DNA of 64,000 nt, taken from Clostridiales bacterium DTU069. GTDB lineage: Bacteria; Bacillota; Clostridia; DSM-8532. Shown piece after piece: positions 55,522 to 64,000 of the stretch (position 1 is the first letter of the stretch; each line of letters starts with the position of its first letter). Position numbers and translations under genes: made by a program. Under the pieces are notes generated by a model. It was given only the letters and a program-made list of their open reading frames with translations, did no database searches and was not told the DNA's origin. The stretch spans positions 58,491 through 122,490 of the forward strand of contig LFRV01000079.1 of assembly GCA_001512485.1 (NCBI GenBank), written 5' to 3'.

Positions 55522-56454
55522 ATGAATTGGCTCGAAGTTACGGTTACTATAGAATCCAAATGGCAGGATATAATTTCTGAAGTTTTTATTGAACTGGGAA
55601 TTCAGGGTATAGAGGTTGTAGACCCTGAAGATTTCCGCAGGCTCCTCGAAGAGCGCAAATACTTGGATTATGCAGCGGATGATTTTCTCAGCGGTCTTGG
55701 AGATAATATCATTATCAGGGCTTATTTCAGCGCAGATGATAAAGACAGTCGCAGCCTGCGAAAAAAACTTATTGAAGCGTTCAAACGGTATTCGGTATCG
55801 CCCTGTCCACATATTGAAATACGCGAACGTAACGATTACGAATGGAAAGACAACTGGAAGAAGTATTATAAAACGTTTCCGATTTCAAAAAGAGTGATTA
55901 TAAAGCCATCCTGGGAAGACTTTAATGCTCCGGCGGATAAAGTGGTTATTGAGCTTGATCCCGGAATGGCGTTCGGAACGGGAACACATGAAACAACCCG
56001 TTTGTGTGCGATCATGCTCGATGATATAGTAAAGGGCGGCGAAAAGGTACTCGATCTCGGGTGCGGGACGGGAATACTCGGGATTATTGCCGCAAAGCTG
56101 GGAGCCTTTAGCGTAACCTGCGCGGATATAGACGAAATTGCATGCAGAACGGCAATAGAAAATATCCGGAATAACGGAGTTGATTCAAAAGTTGCCGTAA
56201 TACATGGAAGCCTTAACGATATAAAGCGTGAACGGTATGATATTATTTTGATTAACATAATAACCGATGTTATCCTGTCGCTGCTTCCATTGCTGCATGC
56301 GTATTGCACCGACAATACAAATATTGTGCTAAGCGGTATTACTAAGGAAAGAAGAAAAGAGATAACCGAAGCGGTAAGCAAATCAGGATATCGCATTATA
56401 CAGGAGTTGTTTGATGGGGAATGGATGGCTGTAAGAATCTGCACAGGTTCGTGA
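55522..56454 (+). CDS. prmA: Ribosomal protein L11 methyltransferase
   Basis: A 310-residue SAM enzyme that trimethylates L11. N-terminal substrate domain starting MNWLEVTVTI; the catalytic part has DPGMAFGTGTHETT and the SAM motif VLDLGCGTGILG. ATG 55522, with gggtga upstream, fits the family start better than GTG 55513. It follows dnaJ closely (22 bases), a conserved order in Firmicutes, and overlaps rsmE. Confidence 0.95.
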   Translation: MNWLEVTVTIESKWQDIISEVFIELGIQGIEVVDPEDFRRLLEERKYLDYAADDFLSGLGDNIIIRAYFSADDKDSRSLRKKLIEAFKRYSVSPCPHIEIRERNDYEWKDNWKKYYKTFPISKRVIIKPSWEDFNAPADKVVIELDPGMAFGTGTHETTRLCAIMLDDIVKGGEKVLDLGCGTGILGIIAAKLGAFSVTCADIDEIACRTAIENIRNNGVDSKVAVIHGSLNDIKRERYDIILINIITDVILSLLPLLHAYCTDNTNIVLSGITKERRKEITEAVSKSGYRIIQELFDGEWMAVRICTGS

Positions 56455-57212
56455 TACAACCTGGGTATATAAAAAACGATGCCGCTGTTATATCGGGAAG
56501 CGAAGCAAAGCATATGCTCAATGTTTTGCGCCTTCGAAAGGGCGACAGGTTTATAGCCTTTGACGGTATGGGTTTTGAATATGAAATGGAACTTGTATCA
56601 TTTGAAGACAATACCGCCTACGGAAGGATATTGAGAAAATACGACCCTAAAACCGAGCCCGGGATAAAGGTAATACTTTACCAGGGGCTTCCTAAATCCG
56701 ATAAAATGGATTTGATAGTTCAAAAAACGGTTGAACTGGGTATATATAAAATTGTTCCGGTAATAACGCAGTTTTCGGTGCCGAGAATCCGGGTAAAAGA
56801 TACCGTAAGAAAGCTTGAACGGTGGAACCGGATCTCCCTCGAAGCCAGCAAACAATGCGGGCGGGTTGTTGTACCCAAAGTGTCTGAACCTGTTGATTAC
56901 GAAGCCGCCCTGAATCATTGGGGTGATATGGCAAAAGCCCGTCCGACCGGCACGAGCATGATGGTTTTCTGTTATGAAGGAGAGGCAAAAAAATGTTTGA
57001 AAGATTTATTCAAATGTTATAATATAAATTGTGTTGACTTAGTCGGCGTTTTTATCGGCCCGGAAGGCGGGTTCTCGCCTGACGAGATACATATGGCGGA
57101 GGCATGCGGTATTTCGCCGGTTAGTCTGGGCAGAAGAACTCTAAGAACGGAAACGGCTGCAATAGCGGTTTTATCAGTTATAATGCATGAAATGAGTGAT
57201 ATGCTCCCATGA
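56421..57212 (+). CDS. rsmE: 16S rRNA (uracil-1498-N3)-methyltransferase
   Basis: A SPOUT-type methyltransferase of about 263 residues. N-terminal PUA-like part (GSEAKHMLNVLRLRKGD) and knotted C-terminal part (GLPKSDKMDLIVQKTVELG, IGPEGGFSPDE, LGRRTLRTETAAI). ATG 56421 is used; GTG 56451, overlapping the prmA stop, would start closer to the usual HRFxV N-terminus. The 3' end overlaps the next gene by ATGA. Confidence 0.94.
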   Translation: MDGCKNLHRFVIQPGYIKNDAAVISGSEAKHMLNVLRLRKGDRFIAFDGMGFEYEMELVSFEDNTAYGRILRKYDPKTEPGIKVILYQGLPKSDKMDLIVQKTVELGIYKIVPVITQFSVPRIRVKDTVRKLERWNRISLEASKQCGRVVVPKVSEPVDYEAALNHWGDMAKARPTGTSMMVFCYEGEAKKCLKDLFKCYNINCVDLVGVFIGPEGGFSPDEIHMAEACGISPVSLGRRTLRTETAAIAVLSVIMHEMSDMLP

Positions 57213-57580
57213 AGGAAATTTCTTTTGTTATTGTTGATGATGCTGTCTTTATGAGGACGATAATTAAAAAAATGATAGAGCAGGTTGACGGGTATACCGT
57301 GGTCGGTGAAGCGACAAACGGGCACGAAGCTATAGAAGCGGCAAAGAAATATCAACCTGATATAATGACTTTGGATATTACAATGCCGGAAATGGACGGG
57401 ATTGTTGCAGTTCCTGAAATACTGAAGGTAAGTCCCAATACGCGCATTATTATGGTATCGGCAATGGGGCAGCAGTCAATGGTAATTGAAGCAATAAAAA
57501 TGGGTGCTAAGGATTTTGTTATCAAGCCTTTCGAGAAATCAAGGGTTTACCAGGCGATAAAAAACGTACTGGCAATGTAG
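57209..57580 (+). CDS. CheY-like single-domain response regulator
   Basis: A 123-residue receiver domain with all key residues: Asp10, Asp11, phospho-acceptor Asp56 (TLDITMPEMDG), Ser84 and Lys106. It has no output domain. It overlaps rsmE by ATGA, so it is translated with rRNA and chaperone genes rather than with a kinase. Similar lone CheY proteins take part in chemotaxis or in phosphorelays. No histidine kinase is seen in the window, and the CheA-like protein at 48852 seems unable to phosphorylate it. Confidence 0.93.
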   Translation: MKEISFVIVDDAVFMRTIIKKMIEQVDGYTVVGEATNGHEAIEAAKKYQPDIMTLDITMPEMDGIVAVPEILKVSPNTRIIMVSAMGQQSMVIEAIKMGAKDFVIKPFEKSRVYQAIKNVLAM

Positions 57581-57660
57581 TAGTCCGTCCGCATATCATT
57601 ATGTCCGACATTGGCCAGAATGTTCTTTTTAATAGTTTTACTCCTGTGCTTTCCTGAAAG

Positions 57661-57683
57661 GGTGTATATACGCCTGGTTTTTT
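57661..57683 (+). terminator. Weak candidate terminator after the CheY-like gene
   Basis: ggtgta/tacgcc forms a short stem with a 2-nt loop, followed by TTTTTT close by. The small loop makes it doubtful. Confidence 0.3.
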
Positions 57684-57733
57684 GGGAGAGGTGACCGGGG
57701 CTGGCGCGGATTTGAACCGGGAGGTCAAATGTA

Positions 57734-58612
57734 ATGCTAAAAAGTATGACCGGGTATGGTCGGTGCGAATATCAGGATAGCAATTTAAGAATGACAGTGG
57801 AATTAAAGTCCGTGAATCACAGGTACTGTGAAGTTTTTATACGTATGCCGAGGCAGCTTGGTTCTTTTGAAGACAGGATCCGTACTCTTATTATGGAGCG
57901 CATTTCAAGAGGCAAAATAGACGTTTTTCTTAATTGGGACAATTTAAGTGATCAGGCAAAGGAAGTTATTCTTGATGAAGGTCTTGCAAAAGCATATTAT
58001 AATGCATTGATGAAAATTTCAGCCGGACTTGGATTGCGTGATGATATCTCTTCTTCAACGCTGGCAAAATTCCCCGACATTCTGAAAGTGGAAAAAAAGG
58101 ATGAGGATGACGAAGCTATCTGGGCGGTGATAAAAACCGCCGTAAATGATGCTCTGGACAGGCTGATAATTATGAGAGAAAAAGAGGGGGAAAAACTGCA
58201 GAAAAGTCTGTCGGATATTCTTTGCAGCATAGAGTCCCATGTATCCTTTCTTGAGACCCGTGAGCCGGTTGTAGTGCGTGAATACAGGGATAAGCTTTCG
58301 GCAAGAATACAGGAGTTAATGGAAAACAATGTTGTTGACGAAACGCGCCTTGCTATGGAAGTCGCTATTTTTGCGGACAGGTGCTGTATAACCGAGGAAT
58401 TGGTACGTTTAAAAAGTCACATTTCTCAATTCAGGGATATAATGAATATGAATGGTGCCGTAGGAAAGAAAATGGATTTTCTCCTGCAGGAGATGAACCG
58501 GGAGGTTAATACGATCGGATCAAAATCAAATGATTTGGAGATAACAAAACATGTCGTGGAACTAAAGAGTGAAATTGAAAAGGTAAGGGAACAAATACAA
58601 AATATAGAGTAA
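57734..58612 (+). CDS. yicC: YicC family endoribonuclease-like protein
   Basis: A 292-residue protein with the YicC N-terminal part (MLKSMTGYGRCEYQ, VELKSVNHRYCEVFIRMPR) and the DUF1732 C-terminal part (DFLLQEMNREVNTIGSKSN). E. coli YicC is reported as an endoribonuclease; the biological role in Clostridia is not clear. ggaggt lies 8 bases before the start. Position before remA, gmk and rpoZ is typical for Firmicutes. Confidence 0.92.
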   Translation: MLKSMTGYGRCEYQDSNLRMTVELKSVNHRYCEVFIRMPRQLGSFEDRIRTLIMERISRGKIDVFLNWDNLSDQAKEVILDEGLAKAYYNALMKISAGLGLRDDISSSTLAKFPDILKVEKKDEDDEAIWAVIKTAVNDALDRLIIMREKEGEKLQKSLSDILCSIESHVSFLETREPVVVREYRDKLSARIQELMENNVVDETRLAMEVAIFADRCCITEELVRLKSHISQFRDIMNMNGAVGKKMDFLLQEMNREVNTIGSKSNDLEITKHVVELKSEIEKVREQIQNIE

Positions 58613-58630
58613 TATATTTATCCGTTTGAT

Positions 58631-58658
58631 TTGCCTGAGCCTTGAATGTTGATATAAT
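58631..58658 (+). promoter_or_regulatory. Extended -10 promoter for remA-gmk
   Basis: TATAAT (58653-58658) preceded by TGn, and TTGCCT (58631-58636) at spacing 16. Confidence 0.6.
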
Positions 58659-58689
58659 TATGTCTCTGTAAAACTGGAGGATTTGAATA

Positions 58690-58974
58690 ATGAAACTAAT
58701 AAATGTTGGATTTGGAAACATTGTATCCGCAAACCGCATAGTCGCCATTGTAAGCCCGGAATCGGCGCCGATAAAACGTATCATCCAGGAAGCAAGAGAA
58801 CGCGGGATGCTTATAGACGCGACATATGGAAGAAGAACCCGTGCGGTAATTGTGACCGACAGTGATCATATTATACTTTCGGCGGTTCAGCCGGAAACGG
58901 TAGCTCACAGGCTAAGCGGCAAAGGAAGCGATTCGCTCGCGATTGATGAAGACGATCAGGAGGCTGCGGAATGA
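58690..58974 (+). CDS. remA: RemA/DUF370 DNA-binding regulator
   Basis: A 94-residue protein matching RemA (YlzA) of B. subtilis: [20 protein letters not shown] at the start and [22 protein letters not shown] in the middle. RemA binds DNA as a ring and activates matrix and osmoprotection genes in Bacillus. Its targets in Clostridia are unknown. The acidic C-terminal tail overlaps gmk by ATGA. tggagg precedes the start. Confidence 0.93.
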   Translation: MKLINVGFGNIVSANRIVAIVSPESAPIKRIIQEARERGMLIDATYGRRTRAVIVTDSDHIILSAVQPETVAHRLSGKGSDSLAIDEDDQEAAE

Positions 58975-59561
58975 AATCAGGTCTTCTGGTGGTTGTATCA
59001 GGACCGGCAGGAGTAGGTAAGGGTACTGTTGTGTCGCGTGCAAGGGAAAAAAACAATAACATTGTGTATTCTGTTTCTGCGACTTCCCGAAAACCAAGGC
59101 CGGGTGAAGTAGAAGGAAGAAACTACTTTTTTGTTTCGCGAGAGCGTTTTAACGAAATGATAAAGAATAATGAGCTTCTTGAGTGGGTAGAATACTGCGG
59201 CAATTTCTATGGAACGCCAAGAGCGTATGTTGAAGAGCAGTTAAAAAAGGGCCGTATTGTTCTTCTTGAGATTGAGGTTGAAGGTGCCGGCAACATTAAA
59301 AGGCAATACCCTGAATGCGTTTCAATATTTATTGCCCCGCCTGATCCTGATGAGCTTAAAAGAAGGATAACAGGCAGAGGAACAGAGCCGCCCGACGTCA
59401 TTGAGAAAAGGATGCGCAGAGCAAAAGAGGAAATGGAGCGTATGTCGGAATATGATTATGTTATTATAAATGATACGATAGAAGATGCTTCGGACAGATT
59501 GATTGAAATTTTGGAAATTGAACTTGAAGCCGCAAACAAAGGAACGTCTGCAAACCGGTGA
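58971..59561 (+). CDS. gmk: Guanylate kinase
   Basis: A 196-residue enzyme that phosphorylates GMP and dGMP. P-loop [11 protein letters not shown], the GMP-binding [19 protein letters not shown] and the lid [13 protein letters not shown]. Overlaps remA by ATGA, so the pair is translationally coupled. Confidence 0.96.
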   Translation: MKSGLLVVVSGPAGVGKGTVVSRAREKNNNIVYSVSATSRKPRPGEVEGRNYFFVSRERFNEMIKNNELLEWVEYCGNFYGTPRAYVEEQLKKGRIVLLEIEVEGAGNIKRQYPECVSIFIAPPDPDELKRRITGRGTEPPDVIEKRMRRAKEEMERMSEYDYVIINDTIEDASDRLIEILEIELEAANKGTSANR

Positions 59562-59585
59562 ATAACAGCCTTCTGTTTGATAATC

Positions 59586-59614
59586 TTGTCAGTTTCCATG
59601 TTTTGTTTTAATAT
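59586..59614 (+). promoter_or_regulatory. Candidate promoter for rpoZ-glyS
   Basis: TTGTCA (59586-59591) and TAATAT (59609-59614), spacing 17. Confidence 0.5.
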
Positions 59615-59679
59615 AGCATAATGATGCATTGTTAATTCGAGCTAAGTATGACAATAAATAAACAGGGAGTGATATTGTT

Positions 59680-60075
59680 ATGATAAAACCTCCGATATCG
59701 GAACTGCTTAAAAAAGTTGATAACCGTTATACTCTTGTGATAGCGACGGCAAAAAGAGCCCGTATGCTGAATAATGGAGCACAGCCCCTTGTCGAAATAA
59801 AATCGGATAAGGATGTGACAATAGCTATAGAAGAAATAAAAGAAGGGAAAGTTAAATACCGGTATACCAGAAAAGGTGAGGCTTCTAAACCGGAAGAGAA
59901 TAAAACAGTCGAATTCGCTGAAAATGCGGAATCGCATGAAACCATTAATGAAAATAATAACGAATTGGAATATATATCGAATGAAGCTGAACAGGAAGAA
60001 ACCAAAACGGATAACGAGCCTGAAGGTGCTGATATTTTAATCCGAGAGATAAAGCAAATACAGGAGGAAAAATAA
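59680..60075 (+). CDS. rpoZ: RNA polymerase omega subunit with long acidic tail
   Basis: A 131-residue protein. Residues 1 to about 70 are omega (MIKPPISELLKKVDNRYTLV, TAKRARMLNNG). The remaining 60 residues are acidic and of low complexity (runs of Glu, Asn, Asp) and have no parallel in the usual 65- to 90-residue bacterial omega. Omega aids RNA polymerase assembly. gggag precedes the start. The stop codon abuts the glyS start. Confidence 0.9.
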   Translation: MIKPPISELLKKVDNRYTLVIATAKRARMLNNGAQPLVEIKSDKDVTIAIEEIKEGKVKYRYTRKGEASKPEENKTVEFAENAESHETINENNNELEYISNEAEQEETKTDNEPEGADILIREIKQIQEEK

Positions 60076-61464
60076 ATGGCTTTTGAGAAGACGATGGAAA
60101 AAATCGTTGCCCTTGCAAAAAACAGGGGATTTGTATTTCAGGGTTCTGAGATATACGATGGGCTTGCCAATACGTGGGATTACGGCCCGCTTGGGGTAGA
60201 GTTTAAAAACAATATAAAAAGGCTTTGGTGGAAGAAGTTTATACAAGAAAGCCCGTATAATGTCGGGGTTGACTGCGCGATACTGATGAATCCGATGGTT
60301 TGGGTCGCGTCAGGCCATGTGGGAGGTTTTTCAGATCCGCTTATTGACTGCCGGCAGTGTAAAACAAGGCATCGCGCCGACAAATTAATCGACGACTGGA
60401 ATAAAGAAAACGGGATCGATATGGTTGTCGATGGTCTCAGTGATGAAGATATATCGAAGTATATTGCGGCAAAAAACATTGGATGTCCTGATTGCGGCGG
60501 TCACAATTTTACGAATATACGCAAGTTCAACCTTATGTTTAAAACCTTTCAGGGAGTTACCGAAGAATCAAAAAATGAAATATATCTAAGGCCTGAAACC
60601 GCTCAGGGTATATTTGTCAACTTTAAGAATGTAATGCGTTCAACTCGCAAAAAGATACCTTTTGGGATCGGGCAGATCGGAAAGTCCTTCCGTAATGAGA
60701 TTACACCGGGAAATTTTACATTCAGAACACGCGAATTTGAGCAAATGGAATTGGAGTTTTTCTGCGAGCCCGGTACGGACATGGAATGGTTTGTCTATTG
60801 GAAAAACTTTTGCAGGGATTGGCTTTTGTCGTTGAACATAAAAGAAGAAAACATACGGTTCAGAGATCATTCCAAGGAAGAATTAAGCCATTACAGCAAA
60901 GCTACAACCGATATTGAGTATAAATTCCCGTTCGGATGGGGAGAACTGTGGGGTATAGCCAACAGGACGGATTTTGACTTAAAACAGCATATGGAACATT
61001 CGAAAGAGGATTTAAGCTATTTTGATCCTGTTACAAACGAAAAATATGTGCCATATTGTGTAGAACCTTCTTTGGGCGCGGATCGCGTTACGCTTGCTTT
61101 TTTGTGTGACGCGTATGACGAAGAAGAAATTGGACCGGACGATGTGCGGACGGTTCTTAGATTTCATCCTGCGGTAGCGCCGGTGAAAATAGCTGTCTTG
61201 CCGCTGTCAAAAAAACTTGGCAATGAAGCTTATGAGATTTACAAAGAACTGATTGCATATTACGTATGCGAATATGACGAAACCGGGAGCATCGGGAAAC
61301 GATACCGCAGGCAGGACGAGATTGGCACGCCTTACTGCGTCACTTATGATTTTGATTCATTGGAAGATAAAAAGGTTACAATAAGAGAAAGGGATTCGAT
61401 GCAGCAGGTCAGAATTCCGATTGAACATTTAAAAGATTTCTTTATCGGAAAATTTGAGCTGTAA
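60076..61464 (+). CDS. glyS: Glycyl-tRNA synthetase, single-chain (alpha2) type
   Basis: A 462-residue class II synthetase. N-terminal segment [19 protein letters not shown] and [12 protein letters not shown] are typical of the eukaryote/archaea/Gram-positive dimeric type. Class II motif 2 is in GKSFRNEI, motif 3 in SLGADRV. It joins glycine to tRNA-Gly. It starts immediately after the rpoZ stop, with caggagg inside rpoZ. No T-box is seen, so control is likely by the shared upstream promoter. Confidence 0.97.
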   Translation: MAFEKTMEKIVALAKNRGFVFQGSEIYDGLANTWDYGPLGVEFKNNIKRLWWKKFIQESPYNVGVDCAILMNPMVWVASGHVGGFSDPLIDCRQCKTRHRADKLIDDWNKENGIDMVVDGLSDEDISKYIAAKNIGCPDCGGHNFTNIRKFNLMFKTFQGVTEESKNEIYLRPETAQGIFVNFKNVMRSTRKKIPFGIGQIGKSFRNEITPGNFTFRTREFEQMELEFFCEPGTDMEWFVYWKNFCRDWLLSLNIKEENIRFRDHSKEELSHYSKATTDIEYKFPFGWGELWGIANRTDFDLKQHMEHSKEDLSYFDPVTNEKYVPYCVEPSLGADRVTLAFLCDAYDEEEIGPDDVRTVLRFHPAVAPVKIAVLPLSKKLGNEAYEIYKELIAYYVCEYDETGSIGKRYRRQDEIGTPYCVTYDFDSLEDKKVTIRERDSMQQVRIPIEHLKDFFIGKFEL

Positions 61465-61511
61465 CGAACACAGCATTAAATTTGAACCTATTTGAAAAAC
61501 TAGAATTTTTG

Positions 61512-61540
61512 TTGTTAGAAATTTATACATATGTTATTAT
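61512..61540 (+). promoter_or_regulatory. Candidate promoter for ppdK
   Basis: TTGTTA (61512-61517) and TATTAT (61535-61540), spacing 17, with a leader of about 75 nt. Confidence 0.6.
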
Positions 61541-61621
61541 GTTTTTTGGCAGTAAACAGGGAATATTTTGCCTATATGATTATCTGATATTTAGATCATA
61601 ATATACTAGGAGGAAAATAAC

Positions 61622-64000
61622 ATGAAAAAATACGTGTATTTATTCAGCGAAGGCGACGCGTCAATGCGCAATCTGCTTGGCGGGAAAGGCGCAAACCTTG
61701 CCGAGATGACCGGTTTAGGCCTGCCGGTCCCCAGGGGCTTCACTGTCACAACGGAAGCCTGCACCCGTTATTATCAGGACGGAAAAATAATTGCGAAAGA
61801 AATCGAGGCTCAGATTTATGAAGCCCTTTCCAAAACGGAAGAAATCGTCGGCAAGAAATTCGGAGATCCGAAAAATCCGTTTCTTGTTTCGGTGCGTTCC
61901 GGTGCCCGCGCATCAATGCCGGGTATGATGGATACCATTTTGAATCTCGGACTGAATGACGAAGTCGTTGAAGGGCTCGCTGAATTAACGCAGAATCCCC
62001 GTTTTGCTTATGACAGCTACAGGCGCTTTATTACAATGTTTTCAGATGTCGTTATGGAGATAAACAAATCTGAATTCGACAAGGTTATGGACGAAATGAA
62101 AGAAAGAAAGGGAGTCGTACAGGATACGGATTTGGATGCGTCCGATTTAAAGGAACTCGTCGCGAAATATAAAGAACTGTACATTAGAATAAAAGGCGAA
62201 CCTTTCCCTCAGGAACCGAAAGCTCAGTTAATGGAAGCGGTAAAAGCTGTTTTTAGATCATGGGATAATCCCCGTGCTATCGTATACAGGCGTTTGAATG
62301 ATATCCCTTCCGATTGGGGAACGGCTGTTAACGTGCAGGAAATGGTATACGGGAACATGGGAAATGATTCCGGTACCGGCGTTGCGTTTACGAGGGATCC
62401 GGCAACAGGTGAAAAGAAACTGTACGGCGAGTTTCTTATGAATGCCCAGGGTGAAGATGTTGTTGCGGGGATAAGGACGCCCTACCCCATTGAAAAATTA
62501 AAGGAAATAAATCCCGAAGTTTATAACCAGTTTGTTGATATAGCTAAAAAACTTGAAAATCATTACCGTGATATGCAGGATATGGAGTTTACTATTGAGC
62601 GGGGCAAGCTGTTTATGCTCCAGACAAGAAACGGCAAGAGAACGGCGGCTGCCGCGCTTAAGATAGCGGTTGATCTTGTGAATGAAGGTATGATTACAAA
62701 GGAAGAAGCATTATTGAAGGTAGACCCGAAACAGCTTGACACTCTTCTTCACCCGCAGTTTGAACCCAATACTTTGAAAAAAGCGGAGCCGATAGCAAAA
62801 GGGCTGCCAGCGTCTCCAGGAGCCGCAACGGGTAAGATTTACTTTACGGCGGAAGATGCGGTGGAAGCGTTTGAAAAAGGCGAAAAACAGGTTATTTTGG
62901 TTCGTTTGGAAACATCCCCGGAAGATATAGAAGGTATGCACATTTCGCAGGGTATTTTAACAGGACGCGGAGGCATGACATCACATGCGGCCGTCGTCGC
63001 ACGCGGAATGGGAACATGCTGTGTTGCCGGATGCGGGGAAATTAAAATCAACGAAGAAGGCAAATACTTTATTGATAAAAACGGGCGTAAGTTTACCGAA
63101 GGAGACTGGATCTCAATTGACGGTTCAACCGGAAATATCTATGGTGAAAAACTGCCTACAATAGAACCGAAGATGACCGGCTATTTCAATACCCTTATGG
63201 AATGGGCGGACGAAGTTCGCAGGCTTAAAGTAAGAGCAAATGCCGATACCCCTGCCGATGCTGCGCAGGCACTGAGGTTTGGCGCAGAAGGGATTGGCTT
63301 GTGCAGGACCGAGCATATGTTTTTTGAAAGCGACAGGATTGGTCCTATGCGTGAAATGATCGTATCACGTACGGCGGAACAGCGTAAAAAAGCATTGGAT
63401 AAGCTTCTTCCGATGCAAAGGGCCGATTTTGAGGCTTTGTTCAGGGAAATGAAGGGACTTCCCGTTACTATCCGTTTCCTTGATCCCCCGCTTCATGAGT
63501 TCCTGCCGCAGGACGATGAAGATATAAGAACATTGGCGGACGAAATGGGAATGACGTATGATGAGCTTAATGGAATTATTTGTGAACTGCATGAATTTAA
63601 TCCTATGATGGGTCACAGAGGATGCCGCCTGACGGTGTCTTATCCCGAGATAGCCGAAATGCAGACAAGAGCGATTATTGAAGCCGCAATAAATGTTAAT
63701 AAGGAAGGAATGAATATCGTACCGGAAATAATGATTCCGCTCGTCGGTGAAGTTAAGGAACTGAAGTTTGTGAAAGATATCGTTGTTTCAACCGCCGACA
63801 AAATAATCAAGGAAGCAGGCGTAGACTTGAAGTATCTGGTCGGTACGATGATAGAAATCCCAAGGGCGGCCATTACAGCCGATCAGATTGCGGAAGAAGC
63901 CGAATTCTTCTCATTCGGAACAAATGACCTTACGCAGATGACTTTCGGTTTCAGCCGTGACGACGCTGGTAAATTCCTCGAAGAGTATTACAATAAGAAG
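61622..64000 (+). CDS. ppdK: Pyruvate, phosphate dikinase, 3' end outside window
   Basis: An open frame of 793 codons up to the last base of the window; family length is about 875, so some 80 residues are missing. N-terminal nucleotide-binding domain: GGKGANLAEMTGLGLPVPRGFT, SVRSGARASMPGMMDTI. The swivelling phosphohistidine domain has GGMTSHAAVVARGMG with His455, the same number as in the Clostridium symbiosum enzyme. The PEP-binding barrel includes GLCRTEHMFF and MGHRGCRL. The enzyme interconverts pyruvate + ATP + Pi and PEP + AMP + PPi, and serves glycolysis in some clostridia. aggagg precedes the ATG. Confidence 0.97.
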   Translation, partial: MKKYVYLFSEGDASMRNLLGGKGANLAEMTGLGLPVPRGFTVTTEACTRYYQDGKIIAKEIEAQIYEALSKTEEIVGKKFGDPKNPFLVSVRSGARASMPGMMDTILNLGLNDEVVEGLAELTQNPRFAYDSYRRFITMFSDVVMEINKSEFDKVMDEMKERKGVVQDTDLDASDLKELVAKYKELYIRIKGEPFPQEPKAQLMEAVKAVFRSWDNPRAIVYRRLNDIPSDWGTAVNVQEMVYGNMGNDSGTGVAFTRDPATGEKKLYGEFLMNAQGEDVVAGIRTPYPIEKLKEINPEVYNQFVDIAKKLENHYRDMQDMEFTIERGKLFMLQTRNGKRTAAAALKIAVDLVNEGMITKEEALLKVDPKQLDTLLHPQFEPNTLKKAEPIAKGLPASPGAATGKIYFTAEDAVEAFEKGEKQVILVRLETSPEDIEGMHISQGILTGRGGMTSHAAVVARGMGTCCVAGCGEIKINEEGKYFIDKNGRKFTEGDWISIDGSTGNIYGEKLPTIEPKMTGYFNTLMEWADEVRRLKVRANADTPADAAQALRFGAEGIGLCRTEHMFFESDRIGPMREMIVSRTAEQRKKALDKLLPMQRADFEALFREMKGLPVTIRFLDPPLHEFLPQDDEDIRTLADEMGMTYDELNGIICELHEFNPMMGHRGCRLTVSYPEIAEMQTRAIIEAAINVNKEGMNIVPEIMIPLVGEVKELKFVKDIVVSTADKIIKEAGVDLKYLVGTMIEIPRAAITADQIAEEAEFFSFGTNDLTQMTFGFSRDDAGKFLEEYYNKK

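Noticed and set aside
57698-57724. tRNA-like T-arm sequence (ggatttgaacc, reverse of ggttcaaatcc)
   Set aside because: On the minus strand the T stem has a mismatch and no anticodon or D arm can be drawn around it. It is probably chance.

Overview
The window is about 64 kb of a low-to-mid GC Gram-positive genome, most likely a spore-forming anaerobe of class Clostridia. Evidence: the order rbgA-rnhB-ylqG-ylqH-yraN and rsmB-rlmN-prpC-prkC-rsgA-rpe-thiN; era-yqzL-recO; hrcA-grpE-dnaK-dnaJ-prmA-rsmE behind a CIRCE element; yicC-remA-gmk-rpoZ; the sporulation protease spoIVB; single-chain glycyl-tRNA synthetase; a GlgC/GlgD pair; and pyruvate phosphate dikinase. Strong Shine-Dalgarno sites and sigma-A-type promoters are abundant, and several genes start with TTG or GTG. 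I see no tRNA, rRNA or CRISPR array.

Layout. 1-4.4 kb: lower glycolysis, with the end of gap, a fused pgk-tpi gene and a long gpmI. 4.5-11.1 kb: ruvX, a DUF1292 gene, a DUF3048 gene, rplS with a leader, then the rbgA to yraN cluster. 11.2-19.6 kb: a dipeptidase, then rRNA modification, Ser/Thr kinase and phosphatase, ribosome GTPase, rpe and thiN. 19.7-24.6 kb: a MATE exporter, a patatin lipase and a convergent glgC-glgD operon. 24.9-28.5 kb: a cbpA-like gene and clpB under a CtsR-type operator. 28.6-32.7 kb: an antiporter with a PII-like partner, divergent from a metal sensor and a P1B-ATPase. 32.8-36.1 kb: a small accessory block (S66 peptidase, broken methyltransferase, acetyltransferase, methyltransferase) between two copies of a 42-bp promoter-like repeat. 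36.2-43.5 kb: cdd, era, a DUF1846 gene, yqzL, recO, secG, uvrB, ung. 43.6-45.7 kb: spoIVB, then a 706-bp gene-free stretch holding a structured RNA candidate, a truncated copy of it and a hairpin element with terminal inverted repeats. 45.7-64 kb: lepA, hemW, a degenerate CheA-like gene, the HrcA heat-shock operon, prmA, rsmE, a CheY-like protein, yicC-remA-gmk, rpoZ-glyS and ppdK, which is cut by the window end.

Most of the window is conserved housekeeping. The least routine observations are: (1) an in-frame PGK-TIM fusion whose junction is a run of nine A residues, where slippage in either direction would release PGK alone; (2) a roughly 200-nt GC-rich RNA-like element closed by a 20-bp interrupted long-range helix, with a partial copy upstream separated by a 205-bp MITE-like hairpin; (3) a PII-like protein coupled to a CPA2 antiporter without a visible RCK domain; (4) the 42-bp repeats around the accessory block and a methyltransferase gene with two in-frame stops; (5) a CheA-like protein lacking its phosphorylatable histidine and ATP-site motifs.

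Two heat-shock circuits are visible: a CtsR-type tandem heptad before cbpA-clpB and a perfect CIRCE before hrcA-grpE-dnaK. All functions are inferred from sequence patterns. No database search was run.
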